A DNA stretch of 64,000 nucleotides, from assembly GCA_963749825.1 (NCBI GenBank), contig CAVVOI010000012.1, positions 1,488,001 to 1,552,000 of the forward strand. The letters are read 5' to 3'. Both the position numbers and the translations under genes were made by a program. Positions 59,526-64,000 of the stretch are shown here, piece after piece (position 1 is the first letter of the stretch; each line of letters starts with the position of its first letter). A model generated the notes under the pieces. That model ran no database searches and was not told the origin of the DNA. It worked only from the letters and a program-made list of their open reading frames with translations. The DNA is from UBA11865 sp963749825. GTDB lineage: Bacteria > Chloroflexota > Anaerolineae > Promineifilales > Promineifilaceae.

Positions 59526-61907
59526 ATGACCATTATTTACTTGGGGATCGCCTGGTTGGTCGGGATAGCGCTGGGAGCGGCGCTGGATCTACCCCTGTGG
59601 TCGTGGCTGGTTTCCGGCTTGGTGGCTTGTCTGCTGGCCTCCCTCTTTCACCGCCACCGGCCGGCCCTATACCTTATCTTGCTAGGCGCCTTACTCCTGG
59701 GAGCTGCCCGCCTTACATTGGCCTCGTTACCCATTGGCGAGAGTCACGTGGCCCATTTTAACGGCGCCGGTGAATTGATCTTAACAGGCCCGGTCGTCGA
59801 AGAGCCGGATATTCGCGACCGTTATCAACAACTAACATTGGAAGCCGAAGAAATCGAGCTGCCCGATGGCTCCTCGCGAGAGGTAGAAGGACTGGTTCTG
59901 CTAGAGACCGGCCGTTATCCAATTATCCCTTACGGGGCCCGGTTGCAGGTAACCGGTGAGCTAGAAAAGCCGCCGGCCGATCCGGATTTCGATTGGCGAG
60001 GGATCCTGGCTCGACGGGGTATTCACAGCCGGATGTCATATCCTCGAATCAGCCAATTGGCGGCCGGCGAGGGCAGCCCGTTCAAGCAAGCCATTTACGA
60101 TATCAAGGATCGTGGCCGGCAGACGATTCAAGGCTTTTTGCCCGATCCTCAGGCGGCTTTGCTGACCGGTATTCTGCTGGGAGATGACAGCGGTATGCCT
60201 GCTGAACTGGCCCGCCAGTTTCGGGTTACCGGCCTGACCCACATCATCGCCATCTCGGGTTTCAACATCGCCATCCTGGCCGGCATCTTGTTAGCTATCA
60301 GCCGGCCGTTTCTTGGTTACCGCTGGTCGGCCTGGTTCGTCTTGGTAGGAATCGCCTTGTACACGGTGCTGGTAGGCGCCGAAGCGGCCGTCGTCCGGGC
60401 GGCCATCATGGCGGCCTTGGTGATCATCGCCGCCCGTTTGCTAGGCCGGCCGACCTTCGTCCCGGCCGCTTTGTTTTTGGCGGCCATCTGTATGACGGCC
60501 GTCAATCCTTTCATCTTGTGGGATATCGGCTTCCAGCTCAGCTTTGCAGCCACATTGGCCCTGATGTTGTATGTTGGTCCGGTCAGTCGTTGGACGGAAG
60601 CCAAGTTAGGACCACAAATGGGCCGGCCCAAGACGCAGCAGATCACGCGAGTTCTGGCCGAAGTGCTGTTCGCGACCCTGGCGGCGATGGTCCTGACCCT
60701 ACCCATCATCCTTTACCATTTCGGCCAGTTGTCGTTGGTCAGTCCACTGGCCAACCTTTTCGTATTGCCTGCCCAGCCGGGCGTCATGATTTGGGGCGGC
60801 CTGGCAACGCTGACGGGAATGGTCTTCCCAGCTTTAGGCCAACTACTAGCCTGGGTGGCCTGGATATTTTTAACCTACACCATCAGCATGGTGCGTTTCT
60901 TCGCCGCTTTTCCGGCCGCCTCGGTGCCGGTCACCCTCTCCCCAGCCGGGGTCCTCTTATTCTACGCTGTTATAATGGGGCTAACCTGGTTCGCCCTATT
61001 ATCTTCTGAAAGACGCGCTGATCTCATGGACCAATACGGCAGGAAATTGCCCCAAAGAGCGGCTTTCGCCGGGCTGGCTATCGCGGCAATACTGATCGTC
61101 ACATGGCTTTTCAGCCAGCCAGACGGCGATTTGCACGTTCATTTCCTTGACGTGGGCCAGGGGGACGCCACTTTCATCCAAACGCCTTCCGGCCGGCAGA
61201 TCCTGATCGATGGCGGCGCCTATCCCACGCTGCTCAACGACCATTTGGGCCGGATCATCCCTTTTTGGGATCGCGATATCGACCTAATCATCGCCACACA
61301 TCCGGACGCCGATCACATCGCCGCCCTTCCCGGTATCTTCGGCCGTTACCGGGTCGGCCGTCTCATCACCAACGGTCAAACCGTGGACGAACAAAGCGCC
61401 CAGGCATTGCTCGCAGCGGCGGTCGAAAATGAAACGGCCGTCCACCAGGTATCGGCCGGAGAAGTAATCGCGATTGAAGATGGCGTAAAAGTAGCGGTGC
61501 TCAATCCGGCCGCAGGCGTCCAGGTCCAGATTGAAGAACATGACAACGACCGGTCGGTAGCGCTCAGGCTGACCTACGGCGATTTTTCCCTGTTATTGAC
61601 CGGAGATGCCAGCGAGATAGCCGAGAAGAAAATTTTGGTTGATGGTCAGCCACTATCGGCCGTGGTTTACAAAGCCGGGCACCACGGGGCTAAGAGCTCA
61701 AGCAGCGCCGGGTTCTTGGAAGCGGTACGGCCACAATATGTGATCGTATCGGCCGGAGAGGGCAACCGGTATGGCCATCCGCATGATGAGGTGTTGGAGA
61801 GGGTGACCGATGTGGGCGCGGCCGTGCTGCGGACAGATGAGTTGGGCACAATCGAGCTCATTAGTGATGGCCAGGCGTTGTGGTGGCAGGCCAGTTTACG
61901 AGAGTAG
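59526..61907 (+). CDS. comEC: ComEC/Rec2 competence DNA-uptake channel
   Basis: The 793-residue protein starts at ATG 59526 (MTIIYLGIAWLVGIALG). An N-terminal helix pair and the DUF4131/OB region (about 1-190) precede the Competence membrane domain (about 215-490) with FNIAILAGILLAISRP. A C-terminal metallo-beta-lactamase-like nuclease domain (about 530-790) contains FLDVGQGDATFI, ATHPDADHIA and GHHGAKSSSS. ComEC carries one DNA strand across the membrane during transformation. No comEA or comF is adjacent. The gene appears intact. Confidence 0.95.
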   Translation: MTIIYLGIAWLVGIALGAALDLPLWSWLVSGLVACLLASLFHRHRPALYLILLGALLLGAARLTLASLPIGESHVAHFNGAGELILTGPVVEEPDIRDRYQQLTLEAEEIELPDGSSREVEGLVLLETGRYPIIPYGARLQVTGELEKPPADPDFDWRGILARRGIHSRMSYPRISQLAAGEGSPFKQAIYDIKDRGRQTIQGFLPDPQAALLTGILLGDDSGMPAELARQFRVTGLTHIIAISGFNIAILAGILLAISRPFLGYRWSAWFVLVGIALYTVLVGAEAAVVRAAIMAALVIIAARLLGRPTFVPAALFLAAICMTAVNPFILWDIGFQLSFAATLALMLYVGPVSRWTEAKLGPQMGRPKTQQITRVLAEVLFATLAAMVLTLPIILYHFGQLSLVSPLANLFVLPAQPGVMIWGGLATLTGMVFPALGQLLAWVAWIFLTYTISMVRFFAAFPAASVPVTLSPAGVLLFYAVIMGLTWFALLSSERRADLMDQYGRKLPQRAAFAGLAIAAILIVTWLFSQPDGDLHVHFLDVGQGDATFIQTPSGRQILIDGGAYPTLLNDHLGRIIPFWDRDIDLIIATHPDADHIAALPGIFGRYRVGRLITNGQTVDEQSAQALLAAAVENETAVHQVSAGEVIAIEDGVKVAVLNPAAGVQVQIEEHDNDRSVALRLTYGDFSLLLTGDASEIAEKKILVDGQPLSAVVYKAGHHGAKSSSSAGFLEAVRPQYVIVSAGEGNRYGHPHDEVLERVTDVGAAVLRTDELGTIELISDGQALWWQASLRE

Positions 61908-62015
61908 CTGAGCATCATCCCCTCGTGTTCAATCTCAAATCATTCTGTTTCATGATATCGTTGAAATATCGAGCCCCTTGGCTCACCTTTGTTTTGGGCA
62001 AACGAGTAATGAAAG

Positions 62016-62345
62016 ATGGGCGCTATATCGACGGCTGGCCTAGTGCGCTATCTCATACTTAGTGAAGTTCTGGAATTGGGCCGCCAGATCATGAGCCAAT
62101 CCGGAGGCGCGCTGGGCATCCTCAACCTGGGCGGCTTGGAATCAGCACTCGCGCAGCCACGGATGACTTTCGAAGGAACGGAACTCAACCCGGGTATCGT
62201 CAACAAAGCCTCAGCACTGGGCTACTCTTTGATTCAGAACCACCCTGTTATAGACGGCAATAAACGAACCGGCCATGGGCAATGGAAGTTTTTCCCGTGC
62301 TCAATGGCTTTGAAATTCAGGCTCCTATTAGCGAGCAAGAACAGG
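62016..62345 (+). pseudogene. Degraded Doc-like (Fic-fold, death-on-curing) gene
   Basis: The frame reads LSEVLELGRQIMSQSGGALG, LGGLESALAQPRMTF and SLIQNHPVIDGNKRTGH, which matches Doc proteins including the Fic active site (HPVIDGNKR against H-P-F-x-D/E-G-N-K-R). The usual His near the start (LELH) is Gly. After GH, at about 62275, the frame shifts: the expected AMEVFPVLNGFEIQAPISEQEQVI continues in another frame and is then cut off by a hairpin. No Phd antitoxin is visible upstream. Confidence 0.75.
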
Positions 62346-62346
62346 T

Positions 62347-62388
62347 GATCCCCCAGCCGAGCGTCACGCTCGACCGGGGGATCGTTTT
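62347..62388 (+). terminator. Rho-independent terminator
   Basis: A long hairpin, GATCCCCC-agc-CGAGCG / CGCTCG-acc-GGGGGATC with a TCA loop (62347-62383), is followed by GTTTT. It would terminate transcription from comEC and the doc remnant, and faces the minus-strand gene that follows. Confidence 0.75.
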
Positions 62389-62426
62389 ATCTCATTAACA
62401 GTAGATCTTCGAACCACAATCCGTAA

Positions 62427-63245
62427 TTAAGGTAGGAACTGACGAAGACCACTAGCATTGTTTCCAAACCCACCACCGACAGAGCTGAAAAAGCCGCTAG
62501 CAATGTTCTCATTTCCACCGCTGACAGCGGCGTAGGAACCGCTAGCAATGTTCAGATCCCCACCGCTGACAGAGCTGTACTCGCCGCTAGCTTCGTTACC
62601 TGTCCCACCGCTGACAGAGCTTCTAAAGCCGATAGCTTTGTTATAAGACCCACCGCTTACAGAGCTGGAATCGCCGCTAGCTCCGTTATTGTCCCCACCG
62701 CTGACAGAGCTATACCCGCCGCTAGCTTCGCTATAAGACCCACCGCTGACAGAGCTATAAGGGCCGCTAGTCGTGTTTGCATAACCTACGACAATACCGC
62801 CATAACTACTGTAGTTGTTAAAGTCTCCCACCACTAACATGTGAGACCCGCTGCGGTCGTCGTCTCCACCACCTCTGATACCATTATAACCGATAATAAC
62901 ATTGCCCAGGGCATTAGGTGCATCCCTCGTACCTGTGCCATTGTCAACGTGTAAGTTGGCCCCGGAGATATAAACGTCATTATCAACTCGGCTGAAATGC
63001 TGTAAGAGGGATTCGAGGTCAGCGACAGACGTCTGTAAAGCATCAATTTGTGCTTGTAGGGCACCGTCAGGTGTCTGTAAAGCATCAATTTGTGCTTGTT
63101 GGGCAGCGTTTTCGGCAGTCAACGCGGTAATTGCCGCCTCTGTGGCTATTGTGATTGCCGTTTCGCCGTCCTTACAATTGGCGGGGTCAGTGACGAACGT
63201 TAAATTTCCTTTTTTATTACTCGACTTTAGATAAATAAAGGACAA
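62427..63245 (-). CDS. YadA-head-like repeat protein, 5' end apparently replaced by an IS element
   Basis: The 272-residue frame has an N-terminal segment (GNLTFVTDPANCKDGETAI), a coiled-coil of AQIDALQT heptads (about 44-84), a beta-region, and seven 15-residue repeats SSVSGGxxNxASGxx (residues 164-268). Such repeats resemble trimeric autotransporter or phage-tail head modules and build a stacked beta-roll. The first codon is a TTG without a ribosome site, and the expected 'ACVN' beginning and signal peptide are missing, so the start was probably lost where the insertion sequence begins (about 63240). The product is likely non-functional or truncated. Confidence 0.65.
   Translation of the reverse strand: MSFIYLKSSNKKGNLTFVTDPANCKDGETAITIATEAAITALTAENAAQQAQIDALQTPDGALQAQIDALQTSVADLESLLQHFSRVDNDVYISGANLHVDNGTGTRDAPNALGNVIIGYNGIRGGGDDDRSGSHMLVVGDFNNYSSYGGIVVGYANTTSGPYSSVSGGSYSEASGGYSSVSGGDNNGASGDSSSVSGGSYNKAIGFRSSVSGGTGNEASGEYSSVSGGDLNIASGSYAAVSGGNENIASGFFSSVGGGFGNNASGLRQFLP
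62442..62756 (-). repeat. Seven tandem 45-bp coding repeats
   Basis: Seven 15-codon units lie end to end inside the YadA-head-like gene. Consensus SSVSGGxxNxASGxx is strongest at SSVSGG and ASG. They are coding repeats, not a CRISPR, as there are no spacers. Confidence 0.85.
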
Positions 63246-63246
63246 A

Positions 63247-63273
63247 GGCGGCTTGTGACTTGCACAAACCGCC
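63247..63273. other. Imperfect palindrome near the left end of the insertion sequence
   Basis: GGCGGCTTGTG-N5-CACAAACCGCC has arms that match at 10 of 11 positions. It lies between the truncated repeat gene and the transposase and may be part of the element's terminus or a hairpin limiting read-through. Confidence 0.5.
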
Positions 63274-63295
63274 CAAATCGTAGATATGGTTAAGT

Positions 63296-64000
63296 GTGAA
63301 CAAAAACCTATCTACGACAGAGCAGCTTAACAATCTAATCGAATTTCGACAAGGCGTGTACGATCATGGTTTGGTCGGCTATCGGGATGCCCAGTTTGAA
63401 ATGATGGATGCTCTGCTATCCAACATGCGGGTGCAATCATACGCCGAGCTGACGCTATCGCCCTTGTTCCGCCGGGGCTGGGCCAGTGGCTATGCCGCCG
63501 TCGAAGAAGGCCAGCAATGTGACGAATGGCTCCAGACGGCATTTTGCCGACAGGTGCCCTCGGCTGGGGTGCAGGTGTTTCCACTGGACACGACGGTCTG
63601 GCCGCATCCCAGTGCCCGGACGCTGACGGGTTTGGTATACGAACATAGCCCGACGAGAGCCAAAGGTAAGCATACGGCGGTCAAGGGGCACGTGTACTCC
63701 CTCTTGGGCTGGGCACCAGAACGAGGCAGCAGTTGGGCGTTGCCCATCGATAGCCGCCGGCTTCGGCCAGAGGAGACAGCCGTCGATTTAGCGGTGATTC
63801 AAGTTGAAGCGTTCTGCCAGCGACGAGCGGCCCAGCGACACCTGGATGGACTGGATGTTGTCGTAGCCGATGGCAAGTACGGCAACCATCGTTTCCTGGG
63901 CGGCGTGCAAGATATGCCCTGTGCCAAAGTGGTCCGTCTGCGTCGTGACCGGGTGCTGTATGGCCCACCGCCAGCCTATGGGGGCCGCGGTCGGCCCCGC
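63296..64000 (+). CDS. Transposase, NF041680/IS701-like DDE type, 3' part beyond window
   Basis: From GTG 63296 (after an in-frame TAA at 63291) the frame is open for 235 codons to the right edge. It contains VFPLDTTVWPHPSARTLTG, with a likely first catalytic Asp, followed by YEHSPTRAKGKHTAVKGH and later DVVVADGKYGNHRFLGG, with a likely second catalytic Asp. This fits DDE transposases of the IS701/IS4-like group found in Chloroflexota and Actinomycetota. The rest of the gene and the right end of the element lie outside the window. Confidence 0.85.
   Translation, partial: MNKNLSTTEQLNNLIEFRQGVYDHGLVGYRDAQFEMMDALLSNMRVQSYAELTLSPLFRRGWASGYAAVEEGQQCDEWLQTAFCRQVPSAGVQVFPLDTTVWPHPSARTLTGLVYEHSPTRAKGKHTAVKGHVYSLLGWAPERGSSWALPIDSRRLRPEETAVDLAVIQVEAFCQRRAAQRHLDGLDVVVADGKYGNHRFLGGVQDMPCAKVVRLRRDRVLYGPPPAYGGRGRPR

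Noticed and set aside
62442..62756. Tandem repeats that might be a CRISPR array
   Set aside because: The units are contiguous 45-bp coding repeats in frame with one protein and have no spacers.

Overview
The window looks like bacterial chromosome from a member of the Chloroflexota (Anaerolineae-like or a neighbouring class). This is an inference from gene content: Thr/Pro-rich 'TPTP' linkers in surface proteins, a DUF2723 membrane protein with a large exposed C-terminus, a kinase-like protein fused to a formylglycine-generating-enzyme (FGE) domain, PadR regulators coupled to 'LRLYP..FRE.F..EM' membrane proteins, three-gene zinc-ribbon families, and a very frequent GGCCGG motif. No rRNA or tRNA gene was recognised, so placement is provisional. 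I saw no phage, plasmid or CRISPR structure.

Layout. 1-5.97 kb is mostly minus-strand housekeeping: FGE/pseudokinase, Nudix, YihY, a Cys/Met PLP enzyme and a DUF5684 protein. 6.5-15 kb is a MacB-like export locus on the plus strand: FtsX permease, TetR regulator, a second closely related permease, two HlyD-type adaptors, a third permease and a LolD/MacB ATPase. A TetR-type operator sits just downstream of its promoter. 15.2-22.8 kb holds a DUF2723 protein (frameshifted), AmrB/Memo, a phosphotransferase, AmrS and a TrkA-type potassium channel protein. 23.4-30.7 kb is core metabolism: RodA, GltX, a PfkB kinase, an acetyltransferase, GlnRS, DinB and EF-P. 31-46.3 kb is mixed: an FG-GAP/LamG protein, a tandem family of three zinc-ribbon membrane proteins of which two are frameshifted, RidA, a two-component pair, a CoA-type Nudix, a PadR/membrane-protein module, and transglutaminase, kelch-like and isochorismatase proteins.

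47.5-55.25 kb is the most distinctive part: five genes in one direction encoding a decaheme NapC-like membrane cytochrome, a membrane-anchored TPR protein, a membrane-anchored NHL beta-propeller, a secreted hexaheme cytochrome and a large octaheme cytochrome carried on a duplicated beta-domain and Thr/Pro linkers. They look like parts of an electron path from the membrane to the cell surface, with assembly factors. I recognise no terminal reductase and cannot name the system.

55.25-64 kb contains an IS3 fragment, a second PadR/membrane-protein module with a 37-codon ORF translationally coupled on both sides, a UlaG-like hydrolase, comEC, a degraded doc-like gene, a YadA-head-like repeat protein whose 5' end abuts an insertion sequence, and the start of that element's transposase, which runs off the window. 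Four genes carry single-base frameshifts in otherwise well-conserved reading frames, so either indel errors in the assembly or recent decay should be considered. Long non-coding gaps (22.75-23.45, 46.25-47.49, 57.86-58.30 and 59.07-59.53 kb) hold decayed sequence, including two relics resembling part of comEC.
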